Source: Glycine soja
Taxonomy: Eukaryota > Streptophyta > Magnoliopsida > Fabales > Fabaceae
Reading direction: 5' to 3'
Assembly (NCBI RefSeq): GCF_004193775.1
Contig: NC_041007.1
Span: 26,811,323 to 26,875,322 of the forward strand
DNA length: 64,000 nt
Shown here: positions 10,352-22,310 of the stretch, piece by piece
Numbering within the stretch: position 1 is the stretch's first letter
Layout of the letters: every line of letters starts with the position of its first letter
Notes under the pieces: generated by a model
The model's input: only the letters and a program-made list of their open reading frames with translations
The model's database searches: none
What the model was told of the DNA's origin: nothing
Translations under genes and position numbers: made by a program

Positions 10352-11218
10352 CAGGAGGTTGACAAGGGTGTTGCCCTTGCTCTTACGTATCCTCAGGTGC
10401 GATGAGGAATTTAGACCTACGTAGTTCTTTAAAGTGCGAAATTTGTATGTTGAGTTGAGTTTAAACTTTTGAAAGGTTCATTTTAACCAACAAAAATAAA
10501 GGAGACCATTAAGGCGTTGGACCTTGAATGGATTCAAGCGGCTTTTATGGATAAAAACTCAATTACATGCTGATTTCCTCTTGGTTTCACTTATTAACTT
10601 TCAATCTCTTTAAAAGATGATTTGTGACATAAATGATCAGTCAAAATTCACTTTACAAGAAGAAAAGAGATTACTGATGGTAGAAGAATGAGATGAAGAT
10701 GTGAAAAGCAACAAAGAGGACCCCTAAGGGTGCATAGATCGTATCCAAATCCTTAAAACAAATACAAACCGGATGACGAATGAAGAACATCGAATGAAGA
10801 ACGATGTAGAAGTCGATTACGGTCGCAATTCGGTAGCACCTCGGCCTTATTTTTTTCCTCTGTCTTCTCCTTCTCTCTGATTTTTACTGAAACCTCTCAA
10901 TGTTTGAAAGTTGAACCCTTTATTCAGCCCCCCCCCCCCTCACGCCTATTTATAGGAAATGAGGGGGTTTGGGATTTTGGCCTGGTTACTTCACCCCTAA
11001 GCAATTTAGGGGCCTAGGCTAGCCTGGGCGAGCCAGGGTTCAAAAAAAGGCTTCAAATGACCCTTTTGCCCTCCCTTTTGGGTATTTTCCGTATTTTTTT
11101 ACCGAAACGTCGAATGATCTTTCGTCTTGCACGGTAACTGGTGTCGAACAGCTCAATTCGGCTAGCGAGAACCAAAATGTTAGTGAATGATATCCCCGAA
11201 CGAAATTAGGGTCTGACA
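10352..11218 (-). mobile_element. Truncated LTR of a Tat/Ogre-like element
   Basis: On the - strand it begins TGTCAGACCCTAATTTCGTT at 11218 and contains the stem-loop modules (CAAGGG/CCCTTG near 10363-10379; CCATT-AAGG hairpin at 10506-10531). It stops near 10352 without the terminal GGTTGCGACA and runs almost directly into gag. The LTR end, primer site and leader have therefore been deleted. Its right border lies in a LINE. Confidence 0.65.
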
Positions 11219-12500
11219 CTCACAACACTTCAAATGCTCACACCACCATTGGGATCCTTTGACAATCACACCTCCTTTCGTAAGACTGTCCATATCCCTA
11301 ACCCCCTATTTTTCCACCAAAGTGCTCCTCCAAAGACACCCACCCTCACTCAAGAACCTCCAAAGCCATTTTCCCACTAAAGCCTCTATTAAAAGTCTCC
11401 AAGTTTTTAATACCTAGCCCTCCCTTCTCTTTAGGAGAATAAACAATATCCCAACTCACCCAAGGTACCCTCTTTTCCTCCCCCTTAGCCCTCCACAAGA
11501 AATTTCTTTGAATATGATTAAGAATAAAAATAACCTTCTTAGGTGCAATAAAGAAGGAAAGGAAATATATGGAGATAGACGAAAGTATCAAGCTAATCCT
11601 CCCACCAAATGACAAGTGCCTCCTCTTCCAAGCAGATAATTTCCTCTTCATCATGTCGATCACCAGTTTCCAAGTGCTAGTTTTCCTAGCATCCTCTCTC
11701 CCATAGGTAGCCCCAAATAAGTGAAAGGAAGCATCATAGTTGTACAATTCAAAATTATGGCATATCTATTGATCTCCCTTTGTGTCACTTGTATCCCCGT
11801 CAAGCTACTCTTGTAGAAATTCACTTTAAGACTAGATGCTAATTCAAAGCATCTAAGAATTGCTTTGATTGTGAGGGTTTCTTTCATGTCATCTCTAAAG
11901 AAGAAGAATGTATCATTCGTGAATTGGAGAAGTGAGACTTCCAAATTTCCATTCCCAGTCTTAACCCCTTCCAACAACTCCTTTGCTTCCACTTCTCTAA
12001 CCAAACCATTCAAACCCTCTGCCACCACCAAGAAAAGAAAAAGAGCTAATGAATCACCTTGGTGCAATCCTTTTTGCTAAACAAATTCCTTTGTAGGGCT
12101 TCCATTGGCAAGAACGAAAATAGAGGAGTACTGCAAGTAGGCCCAAATCCAATGGATCCATTTTCTACAAAACCCCAATCTAAAACAACACACAGGCTAA
12201 AAATTCCACCTTATCGAGTCATAGACATTTTCAAAGTCGACCTTGAAAATGAGACAACTCTTCTTCCTCTCCTTCACCGCATGGATCATTGCATTTGCAA
12301 TAAGGACTCCATCCAAGATATTTTGTTGCCCCCAAGAACGTCAACTGTCTTGAGTCCACAACCTTATCCATCACCTTCCTTATCCTATTGGCCAAGAGTT
12401 TAGCAATGATCTTATACAAACGTCTGATGACAGATATAGCTCTAAAGTCCCTTGGTCCTTGGGGTTATCTTTTTTAGGGATAAGGGTGAGAAAAGAAGCA
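11219..12500 (-). pseudogene. L1-type LINE ORF2 fragment (reverse transcriptase), broken
   Basis: On the - strand: YKIIAKLLANRIRKVMDKV near 12419, HQGDSLALFLFLVVAEGLN near 12060, LLQFTNDTFFFF near 11920, FTYLGLPMGERML near 11720, then KRRHLSFGGRISLI and GGLGIKNLETFNRG. This is the usual order of a plant L1 reverse transcriptase and its C-terminal part. The catalytic box, normally FADD, reads FTND, and frames shift several times, so it is dead. No 5' endonuclease portion is seen. The Tat-like LTR at 11218 truncates its 3' side. Confidence 0.8.
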
Positions 12501-13033
12501 TTTTTATAATACATTTTTTAACATTTTTCTATTAGTTGAAATTTATTGAAAATCATAAATTTTATAGGTCTCCTATCATATTTAATTAACCTATGTCTTA
12601 ATTTTATTATTATTATTGTTGTTGTTGTTGTTGTTGCTGTTGTTGTCGTAGTTGTTGGTCTTGAACCTGAAACATTTATTAAAGGAATCGAGTCTGGTTC
12701 CACTCATACCAACAATGTTACTTCTCAATACACTTTTTCAAACTACTTAAAATTTATAAACTTATGAACAAAGTTAATGAAGTATAAAATGAAATTAGTT
12801 TTTTACTCATCCTATGCATGGGCCTTTTTATTTTAGGTACTTTTTTAATGAATTGGAGTTGCGATTAGTAAGAGGGCAAGGAACCCAACTAAGTTGAATC
12901 CTCCCCAAAATCCCTACAACAATCACACCTTGACATGCATTAAAAAGAAAAAATGATATAAACAAAAGGGACAAATGGGTGGACTAGGCCAAAACTCGTT
13001 GAAGAAGCTAACAAAACCTGTAAGTTGGAAAAG
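12501..13033. other. AT-rich interval with a TTG microsatellite
   Basis: No gene. An (ATT)n/(GTT)n simple repeat runs at about 12603-12657. It makes a run of valines in one frame, which is not evidence of a protein. Confidence 0.6.
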
Positions 13034-13042
13034 TGTTTCTAT

Positions 13043-14252
13043 GGCCAAATGACCTTTTTGGTCCTTTATCTTATTTTTTGGTTCAATTTGATCCTTTATC
13101 TTTTAAAAGATTCATTATGGTCTTTTATCTATTTAAGTTGATTCGGTTTGATCCTTTCGTCCATCGTAAATTAACACCGTTAATGAGATAAAAATATTGA
13201 CGGCTAAAAACTGCCACAAAGTGTAACTTTCTTCCACTTCTTCTTCTTCTCTCTTTGCTCCCTCTGCTTTGTGCTAAAACAAACATAATCATCCAGGTCT
13301 CATCCAAATCCACCATAACACAACACAAATCCATTCAAATCAAACTCATCATCCTTTTTAAAACCCTTTCCCTTCTCTCTCAACATCAACACCATTTTCG
13401 ATCCCCCTTCTCTCAAGCTTTTGTGCATCTGATTTGAGAAAAGGCTAAAGGAGAACCTTTGAAACCCATCAGATCTGTGAAGCAAAGTGATGTGAAGCCA
13501 AATGACTAGGATGAGGACGTGCCCACAAAAATTTTAGATGAAGAAGGAGAGAAACCTGGAGAATGGTTGGATGGGGAGCCAGAGAAAATTTATGACCCAA
13601 AGGAAACAAAATTGATTGAAGTGCACCCATTGCAATGACGTAGATCAATACCAACGGCCATGTCGATGAGCCCCACAATGTAGATCCGTAGAGCTCCATT
13701 GCCTGCATGCTCACGATGGCTATCGTGTTGTGGAGTTTGTTCGTGATGACAAACTCAAATGCAAGATTGCGCTCATGAGGAACTCCTTGCAGACGTTGGG
13801 GAGCGCAGGGATGCAGTGGTACATTGTGAATTAGACTTCGCTGACAAAGTGGAGGTCATGGCAAAGGAAGAGGTCGGAAATTAGATTGAACCCTAATTGA
13901 GAAAATTAGGGGCTTTGTTTTAAGTTAGTTTTCTACCTTTTTTGAGATCATTCATTCCTGTTATTTGGATTGTGGGTGTGATTGTTATTCTGAATTTGAA
14001 GATCTTTAATAAATGTTGTTGAGTTGGAGATAAAGATGAGGGAGGAGGAAGATGAAGGGGAAAAAGCTTACACTTTGAGGTGGTTTTTAGTCATCACTAT
14101 CTTAGTTACATTAATGGCGCTAAGGTTGTACTGACGGAATGACCATTTTAGTTCTTTTTTAAAACATAAAGGACCAAAATTAATTTTTAAAAAGATAAAG
14201 GATCAAATTGAACTAATCATATACGATAAAGGACCAAATAGGTCATTTGGCC
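13043..14252. mobile_element. Mutator-like element with long terminal inverted repeats (Pack-MULE candidate)
   Basis: The ends are GGCCAAATGACC (13043) and its complement GGTCATTTGGCC (to 14252). The inverted similarity continues inward through GGTCCTTTATC and TCAATTTGATCCTTTATC for at least 60 bp and weakly further. The flanks are TGTTTCTAT (13034-13042) and TATTTCTAT (14253-14261), a 9-bp duplication with one mismatch. Nine bases is the usual Mutator-superfamily duplication length. No transposase is present. The interior holds sequence resembling a host gene. Confidence 0.75.
13492..13611 (+). pseudogene. Calnexin P-domain-like gene fragment inside the MULE
   Basis: One frame reads VKPND, a stop at 13507-13509, DEDVPTKILDEEGEKPGEWL and DGEPEKIYDPKETK. 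This matches the layout of the proline-rich repeat of plant calnexin (KPxDWDEDxP, ILDEE, KPxxWLDxEP, DPxxTK). The stop sits where a Trp codon would be expected, as TGG changed to TAG would give. Similarity ends abruptly after the TK, perhaps at an exon border. Calnexin is an ER lectin chaperone. This fragment is too short and broken to encode one, and the identification is from memory of the family. Confidence 0.55.
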
Positions 14253-14658
14253 TATTTCTATTCCTAAGAAACTCATCCTTAACAAAAAGGGGAGAAGCAT
14301 TCAACCATTGGAAGTTAAACCTAGATGAAGCCTATGAGTGACTAATTTGCCTGCATAAGTGTTGTTCCCTTCCCTATAAACACGAGAAACAACCAAAACT
14401 ATATTTTTACAAAAAATAAAATAAATAATTTCACCATTTGCTGCAAAGATGCCAAGGGAAAATAGTAGGCAAGTGAAAAGCTTGAATGACCAATGTATTT
14501 AATTTATATCTTCTGAAAGTATTTTTTTTAAAAAAATGTAATTCAATATATTTGATTTTTTAAAAGGCAATTCAATATATTTGATAAAACTTACAAAAGT
14601 GTAATTCATTATTTTTGTATTTTAAAAATGTAGTATAAAATGAAATTAGAAAGTAGGC

Positions 14659-14769
14659 TATGTATTGACAATGTAAAACAATTTATATGAATTTTTATTG
14701 TTAAACTTGTCATCATTGTGAGTTATGATTAGATGACACTATAAAATCATTTTATACTATCAATGTATA
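14659..14769. mobile_element. MITE-like inverted-repeat element, copy 1
   Basis: The ends TATGTATTGACAATGTAAAA and TTTTATACTATCAATGTATA are imperfect inverted repeats with the same consensus as the element at 15393-15548. About 110 bp, no coding capacity. Confidence 0.45.
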
Positions 14770-15392
14770 TGATCATTAAACTTAAATGCATAAAATTTTC
14801 TGATTTTTAACAAATTTTAATAAAAAAAAGTATTTCAAAGAAGAGTTTAATGATGATATAATAATTATCGTCCAACCACAAATCACGATCGATATAATTT
14901 TTAAAACAATTTTGTAAAAGTCAATTAATGATTATGCACTATAAAATTAATGATGATGCACTACAATTAGAGGTGTCAAAGTTTACGTGGATCCTACAAG
15001 TACCCACAAAAATATCTGCAAACATGGAGGGTAATTACTCGCATATTAGGCCTAGGTACGGGAATAGGTATTTACCCGCAAATTTATGCAATACAGGTAC
15101 TATAGTACCCATCCAGTCCTACACATGTCACATATATTAATATAATTATAAGTTACTTATGTAAATAATATATATCATATATATAATTTTTGTGAAAAAA
15201 TAATTATATATTTTTTAAATTTTATGACTTATACTCTAACAGGGACATAGAGTTTTTATTAAACGATTAGAACATTAAATTTAATAATCACTGTGTTGGA
15301 TGAATATCTTTATAATATTATTTATTTATGACTTGAGTTTGGATGAATCAATGTTAAGTTTCTTTGTTTTTAATATTAGAAAAAAAGGATTA

Positions 15393-15548
15393 TATACTAA
15401 CAGTGTAAAAAGTTTTACACAATTATTCAATTACAACTCACTGTATATGGTAAGTTTATTGACTTTTAAAATAATTATCTTACAATAATTCAAACGGTGA
15501 TTTGTGATTGGATGAAAGTGTACAAGAGTTTTACACTATCAGTGTATA
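15393..15548. mobile_element. MITE-like inverted-repeat element, copy 2
   Basis: TATACTAACAGTGTAAAA at the left and TTTTACACTATCAGTGTATA at the right are inverted repeats. About 156 bp, non-coding. It resembles copy 1 in its ends and in the inner phrase GTGATTTGTGATTGGATGA. Confidence 0.5.
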
Positions 15549-16326
15549 GGCATTGAACTCTTAATATTATGTGTGGATGCTTTTAATGTTATATTACCTA
15601 TAATCCTATATATAAGAAACAAATGATATTTTTCTTTGATCCTAATTATAAGCAACAATGATTAGTTTTCAAACTTATTACGAGTTAAATATATTTTATA
15701 TTCTTAATTTATTGCTATCTCTATTTACTAGACACTTACACATTGATTATGAGTATTAACATTAAATGAGACAATCACTTACAACATTTAAACTTAAGGG
15801 TACTTTTAGAATAAAATTTAAATTTATGGCGATATTAAATGTAAGCAACACTTTTCATGGTCTTGATGATTTGTATTATGTTGCTTATATATAAGATCAG
15901 AGGTAGTATTTTATAAATTTAAGAATGCAATTATAGTTTACAAGTAGTAATTGTTTTGATTATTTTTTAGGCTTAAATGTAATTTTGGTTTCCATATTTT
16001 GTTCAATCCTTAATTTTGGTCTCTCCATTTTAAAATAAAGACATTTGATCCCTTTATTTTGAAAAATACATAATTTTGGTCCCCCTATTTCATTATATAC
16101 ACATTTGGTCCTTTTCCTTTAGAAATTTTGCTCATATTTAAAATTTTGGTCAAATCATCAATTTTGTGCATGTTTTATTTATTGTATTTTGGTTCAATTG
16201 AACCTTATATCTAACATATTCTTTTAAGATATTAAAAAGAAATAACTTAATTAATTATAATGTAAGAAATAAAACATTAGCAAAATTGTAGGTTGATAAA
16301 AAATAATGAATTTTGTATCATATAAG

Positions 16327-17153
16327 TAGGGGTGTAAGTGGATCGGTTTGGGTTGGGTTTGGTTAAACCCATGATCGAATCCAATCAAATCTGAACGGGT
16401 TGATTTAAATTGATTTTCTAAGAAAAATGAAACTCAACCCAAACCAACACATTCGGTAAACGGTTTGGGTTTGGTTGGGTTAACATGTCAAAACATATAA
16501 TTTTGTTAGTTCTTCTTTAAAACACAATATTTTTTATAAATTAATTTTTTTTTACTAAACGAATCAAGCACAACTATTTCTTGTTAAATTTTTTATTAAA
16601 AATAAAATTATGTTGCTATCACATCTCACTCCACTCCAGTGACTTATCCATGGGGAATGAGAAATTGAACATACCATATTAAAGATAAGGAGTTTCAATA
16701 AGCATAAGGATGAATTTCAATCATTTTTTTCAACCAAAACCAATGAGATATTAAGAGATCTACTCTTTGTAAATAGATTCAAAATATTTTTTGAAGTCCA
16801 TTTGAAGTAGCTTCAATTAATAAAATCCTTGTCGCTTTGATTATGAAGGTTTAAGATGCATTGATGCTTTTACTCAATTCAAATTGATAAGTCTATGTAA
16901 TCAATAGTCAATAATATTTGATTTTAAAAAAATTAAAAATATATATTATATATTACATATATTAATAATAATAATAATAATTTAATACAAATTAACAGGT
17001 GAATAGATTATGAGATTTGGATATTAAAACTTGTGATCTAATTTAAAAATCAATGGGTTTGATTTGAGTTTAATTAAAACATAAAAATCACCCAACCCAA
17101 CTTGTTTGAGTCAATTCAAATTAATTGGTAATCCACACCCGTTTACGCCCCCA
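16327..17153. mobile_element. hAT-like non-autonomous element
   Basis: The ends TAGGGGTGTA and TACGCCCCCA are inverted with two mismatches. Inner subterminal phrases (GGTTTGGGTTGGGTT at the left, CACCCAACCCAAC at the right) are also inverted. The flanks CATATAAG and TATGTAAG agree at 6 of 8 positions, as an aged 8-bp hAT duplication would. About 827 bp, no transposase. Confidence 0.5.
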
Positions 17154-17697
17154 TATGTAAGAACTAAAATTACGAAATTGTTTACAATAAAAAGATCAAA
17201 TATTTATTTTAATATGAGAAAGAAAATTGCGATTTTTTAAAAACTACAGTGGAATGAATGACTGTAAAATTATCTTAGGTTCTATTCAGTTGGATAACTA
17301 CATAGACCACTGCATACGAAAAGAGAAAAGGTAAAAAACCGCATCTGTTCCATTTAAGCAGAAGTCACAAAATTTCTCTGCTCTTTCAAACTTTCTTCAC
17401 ATGGACTAATAATCCCCACACTCGTACACTCTTCCACCCGGCCATCACCAATCAACAACACAACACAATACAACACCCATTATTATTATTTAATAATCCT
17501 TAATATATTATTATTCCTCGTCCATCGCTTTTTCTTGAAGACTACTTCATCCTTCTTATTACTTGTTATTTGTTTATCTTTCTCACACCCATCGCAGTGA
17601 CGCACGCACAGTTCCTAGTAGTACCGTACCGGTTCATTTGCTTCATCCACCACCACCTCATTTTTAGTGGTTTCGTGCACTCAACAAACTCTCATCC
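17154..17697 (+). promoter_or_regulatory. Upstream and 5' UTR region of the heme oxygenase gene
   Basis: AT-rich to about 17390, then a C/A/T-rich stretch with CAACACAACACAATACAACA (17456-17475) typical of plant 5' leaders, running to the ATG at 17698. No unambiguous TATA box was found. The start has ACTCTCATCC-ATG-GCG, a good plant initiation context. Confidence 0.4.
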
Positions 17698-20600
17698 ATG
17701 GCGTCATCACTAACAACAACTCTATCCCAGTCCCAATCGCTCTATATTAAGCCCCGCCTGGCGCCACGGCCTCCTCATCCCCAATTCCGCTCTCTTTTCC
17801 TAACCTCACCGGCGGTGGCGGGTGGTGTTCGTGCTGCTGTCATGCCTAGAAGGACTGCGGTTATCGTGTCGGCGGCGACGGCGGAGACGCCGAAGAAGAA
17901 GGGCGAGTCGAAAGGGTTCGTGGAAGAGATGAGGTTTGTGGCGATGAGGCTTCACACGAGGGACCAGGCCAGGGAGGGCGAGAAGGAGGTCAAGCAGCCC
18001 GAGGAGAAAGCCGTTACCAAGTGGAACCCATCCGTCGAAGGGTACCTGAAATTTCTTGTGGACAGTAAGCTCGTTTATGACACGCTGGAGAAAATCGTTC
18101 ATGAGGCTCCTCATCCTTTTTGTGAGTTTCTTCCTAGTCATGATATTTTTAGTAATAAGCTTTTATTTTTGTGTGTTTGTTTCTCTTGGGTCATAGACCA
18201 CGCGTCTTCCCTCCAACCTACTGGTCAGAAATTAATCTTGCTCGCAGAATAGAATGTTCCAACTCATGTGAACGAACGCTGCATGGCCTTACATCATTGC
18301 ACCAATCCTTTGATTTTTTTTATTTTTTTTTTGTGTGTGTGTGTGTGTGTTTGTGTTCTAATGTGTTATTTTTTAGGTTTGGGTTCTGTTTCTTTGTTTT
18401 TTTGTTGGGGGGAGGGAATGGTGCTGCTAATATATGTGGTGGTGGTGACTTTTGGGGCTAAATGTGTGTTCTGTAGGGTCATGTTTGATGACTTGCACGA
18501 GATTTGTGTGATGTGTGATTTGACTTGAACTAATGATGAGTCCTAATGGTAATGAATAATTGTTGCTGTTGCTATATTTGATATTAGCACGAGTGAGTAG
18601 TGGTGAAATTTTAGCCCTTTTTATTGTTTTATTCAAGAGGATGCGTACTGTTTTAATGAGTTTCTGCTGTTGCTCTTTGGCTTATTTTTCACATATTTCA
18701 TTATTATTATGGTGGTGATGACGATCATCAGTGAGTTTGTTTAGATGTTGAAGATGCTTAAACATCAGTTTGAGCCAATCCTCCAAGCGACATACTTTTT
18801 ACGTTTGAGTGCTTTGAAAGTTTTGGCACCTGCAAACCAAACAAACACCATGTTTTTGGATTTTAACATTATGGCCCTTTTTAAGGGTTCTGCTTTCTGT
18901 TTGCTGGTTTTATGTTTTTGTTAGTTTTGGATTGTGCAGCAAATATTGGGTGTGGTAAGCAAGGTCATTGTAAGAGGCCGATGTTTGTCTAAGTTCTTCC
19001 AATTGAATGTTTCTTCAATTGGCAAGCTCATTTTTTTTTTCATTTTCATTTTGTTTTATAGTTTTGGTTTTAATGTGCCTAAATCATGATCTTTATAAGA
19101 TATCCAATTTTTTATGGCTAATATTTTTGTGCAAATGATCATATATTTTGGGAATTCAAGTAAGTTTTGAGCTGTTGAGTGGTTGTAGTTGTGGGTACAA
19201 GTGGTACAGGCATTGTTACAAGGTTATTCAATGTAAGGTAACAATGATCGAAGAATTGTCCATCAGAAATTTCTGAGGTTTGACTTGATGACACTGAAGG
19301 TGAATTGATTGTACCAATTTCAGGTAATAATCTGTGAGCATGATTGTTCTAATTCTCTGAAGGTTTCTTGCTGTTATCCTGATAGGTTGTTGAGTTCTGT
19401 ACTTCTTTGGCATATCTGCAACTAATATGATGGTGTCTACTAGTATATATGTTCTCAGCTAATCTGATTGTTAAATGACCAATGCTCTTGTCTTTCTTGT
19501 GTAGATGCTGAATTCAGAAACACTGGATTGGAAAGGTCTGCAAGTTTGGTAGAAGATTTGGATTGGTTCAAGGAGCAAGGTTATACCATTCCTGAACCTT
19601 CATCTCCTGGTCTTACCTATGCACAATATCTTAAGGAGTTATCTGTGAAGGATCCTCAAGCATTCATTTGCCACTTTTACAACATCTACTTTGCTCATTC
19701 AGCTGGTGGTCGAATGATTGGGAAAAAGGTTACCAAACACATGCATGCTTAAAGAGGTTAAATCATGTTGTGTGTCGCATTGTTTATGAGTACATCTTTG
19801 GTTTTGAGTGCTATTTGTGGGCCAGAGTATCTGTTTTATGTTTTATAATTAATAATTATAGGCACATTCACGTCTGGGGATATTTTCATTTTTCCTCTCC
19901 ACATGGCATAGTTACTATGCTATATATCTCCTCTGAGAATGTTACAACATAATCAAGCTTTCGATGAAGTGAGAATATCTCATCTTTCCTCATGTTATAG
20001 TCTGCTATGTTTTACGTCTGATACCTGTAGGTATATATTATATGGCATGCTGATGTTGGCTATTTCCATATTAGTTGTATATTATATACTGATATTTGCA
20101 GAATTGTGCCACATGTACCATATGTTTTATGTTCTATTATATCTCTGCATCAAACACTTTCTTGTATGTAGCTATTAGTATACTGCTGGTAAAATAATCA
20201 ATATTACTAATGAATGCATACATGTATAATTAGCACATCACTTAAAAAAATGATAAACATCTCAGCCCAAAGACCTTCCTGAAGCATTTTCATTATAAGT
20301 TTTCAAGAAGTGAAATAAGCAATACAACTGAACCTAAAAAGCAACATGGCAGCAAGGATGCAAATAATGTTGTTTCTAGTTAATCAAAAAGCATAAAAGA
20401 AAAAGAAGCAATTACAAGCTTTTTGCAAATCTGTGGTGTCTTACTGTGAGTTAAAACTAATACTGAATGATTGTTAGTTTGTTACTTTATCCTTACTTTA
20501 TCTCACAGGTTGCTGAAAAGTTACTTAACAACAAGGCATTGGAGTTCTACAAATGGGACGGTGACCTTCCCCAGTTGTTGCAGAATGTGAGGGACAAGTT

Positions 20601-20905
20601 GAATAAGGTTGCTGAAGTAAGTTTCTTGAACTTTCATAATTATTTGTATGCACTTCTTTCCAATTTTCTAAGGAATAATCAATAGGTTGACTTCTATTGC
20701 GGTTTCATCCCCAATTAGCGAAGAATACAGGGATTCCATTGATAGCTTCCAATTTATTTTTTCTTAGTTAGGGTGTTGAATACACCTTTTTGATATTCTT
20801 TTGTTTTATCAGCCTTGGACTCGGGAAGAAAAGGACCACTGTCTGGAAGAAACAGAAAAATCATTCAAGCTCTCTGGAGAGATTCTCCGTCTGATTTTAT
20901 CATGA
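17698..20905 (+). CDS. HO1: Plastid heme oxygenase (HO1/HY1/GUN2 type), four exons
   Basis: Exons 17698-18121, 19505-19728, 20509-20616 and 20813-20905 join in frame across GT-AG introns to 282 residues, the length of Arabidopsis HO1. The first ~55 residues are Ser/Thr/Arg/Pro-rich with few acids, as in a chloroplast transit peptide. [18 protein letters not shown] holds the expected proximal heme ligand His86. Exon 2 encodes [20 protein letters not shown] and the heme-oxygenase signature [13 protein letters not shown] (198-210). Exons 3 and 4 encode [18 protein letters not shown] and [20 protein letters not shown], ending before TGA. The enzyme opens heme with ferredoxin-supplied electrons to biliverdin IX-alpha, CO and iron, the first step to the phytochrome chromophore. 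All expected motifs are intact and no frame break is seen, so it should be functional. It is an island between transposons. The paralogue number within soybean cannot be told from here. Confidence 0.95.
18122..19504 (+). other. Intron 1 of heme oxygenase, with a GT microsatellite
   Basis: 1383-bp intron, donor T|GTGAGT and acceptor GTGTAG|AT. T-rich, with (GT)n at about 18333-18356. No transposon insertion recognised. Intron 2 (19729-20508) and intron 3 (20617-20812) are likewise unremarkable. Confidence 0.85.
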
Positions 20906-21689
20906 TAATAGATGCCCTGTTGTCTGTGTAATTATGGGTATTAAGTGCATGGCAGAAGCCAAAAACATTACCGTATGTGAATTATTTTATTTTCAATACG
21001 CAAAGGAATAATAGAACTGATGTTTGATTAACTTGCTTTTCTCTAATGTGGCTTAGATTCCTTTGTGGCTGTGAATATAACATTATGTGTGCAATCCTGA
21101 GCCAAAAAATGGTTCCATGATATTGATAGAAACTTAGTTTTATTTTGATAAAAAAAACAATAGAGACTAACTCCTTAATTACTTGAACAGAAAAATGCAA
21201 AAATTTAAAGATAAATTTAGAGTGCAGTATATATGTTGAATCTCTACCCCAAATCTCTTTTTTCCTTGTCAATTCAGGTCTACCTTGCTTTATCTATCTT
21301 TTCCTTAAATTCTTGTCCCTTCCCAATCTTGTATATTCCCACCCTTAACATCATCACCTTTATTTCCTACTTTATGTCGTTTTCTCCATTGTGTTTATCC
21401 TTCTATTTCTCACTATCTTCTTTTGTAGCTTATACCTCACTGATAGGGGTCCATAAATACTCCCACATGCAAGATTCACCGTGTCCAGAAGCATACACTA
21501 CACTATTTCAAATTATTATTTTTTTATTCTGCTTTAGTGCTTTGGTTTTTGACAAATTTGGCCGCAATCAAGTCTAAGGGTATTTTTTTTGTACCGTTTG
21601 ACCACTCAAACGGGCATTCAGCCTTCATGGAACGGCACGCAGACAGGCATTGCTATGTACACCCAGTAATTTCTTGATTTTCCCATTTT
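20906..21689. other. 3' flank of heme oxygenase and intergenic sequence
   Basis: Probable 3' UTR after TGA at 20903-20905, with AATAAT-like signals near 21005. No gene seen from there to 21689. A pyrimidine-rich segment at 21240-21560 makes an open frame without recognisable motifs. Confidence 0.5.
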
Positions 21690-21890
21690 GTTTTTCCGTA
21701 AAAAGGATACTGATCAGTTAATTCATAAGTCTCATATGGAACTAACTGAGTTCATAGATCAATTATATTATAAAATAAATAATATTATATATAACATTAA
21801 AATTTCTAATGTATATTTAATATGCATGTAAACTTAAATAATAAATTTTGTGACAATTAATTTTAATATAATTCATACGAATTATTTAAT
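21690..21890 (-). repeat. Diverged copy of the tRNA-ended repeat family
   Basis: Shares TTTTCCGTAAAA, AATTCATAAGTC, AACTGAG, TAACATTAAAATTTCTAATG and AATAAATTTTGTGACAATTA, in the same order, with the left arm of the inverted repeat at 22690-22985. Confidence 0.55.
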
Positions 21891-22260
21891 CTGTATATTT
21901 TTTCATTGGAAATGATGCTTTGTTGAAAACTATGAAGGTACACCAGATAAATATTCTTTTTTTATATGATTTATTTTATATTTAATGATGAGGTGCTAAA
22001 GACAATAAAAGCATCGTAGCAAATATGGTCATGTTTAATAGTTCTTGAATTAGTCATGTGACTAAATTTATATGCAGCAGAATTTTCTTGTGATTAAATT
22101 TATATGAAATATCATTTATTTATATTTTTTTGAATTATTTATATTAATTTTAATACAATATATTTATATTAAATTAAATTTATTGTTATGTACATATTTT
22201 TATGTTTTTTGCAAACTTGCTTTTTTAATTTATAATATTGGAACTATTTTTTTACAAAAT

Positions 22261-22310
<50 letters not shown>

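Larger units (their letters stand above)
14262..16326. other. AT-rich intergenic interval with small elements
   Basis: No gene. It includes two MITE-like elements, listed separately. A segment at about 15965-16150 repeats AATTTTGGTCCCCCTATTT-type phrases, and inverted similarity to it reappears at 17160-17220. These may be the decayed ends of a larger DNA transposon surrounding 16327-17153. Confidence 0.45.

Noticed and set aside
18171..18528. Open frames just after exon 1 of heme oxygenase
   Set aside because: They lie in intron 1 and include a GT microsatellite; splice sites and homology define the gene.
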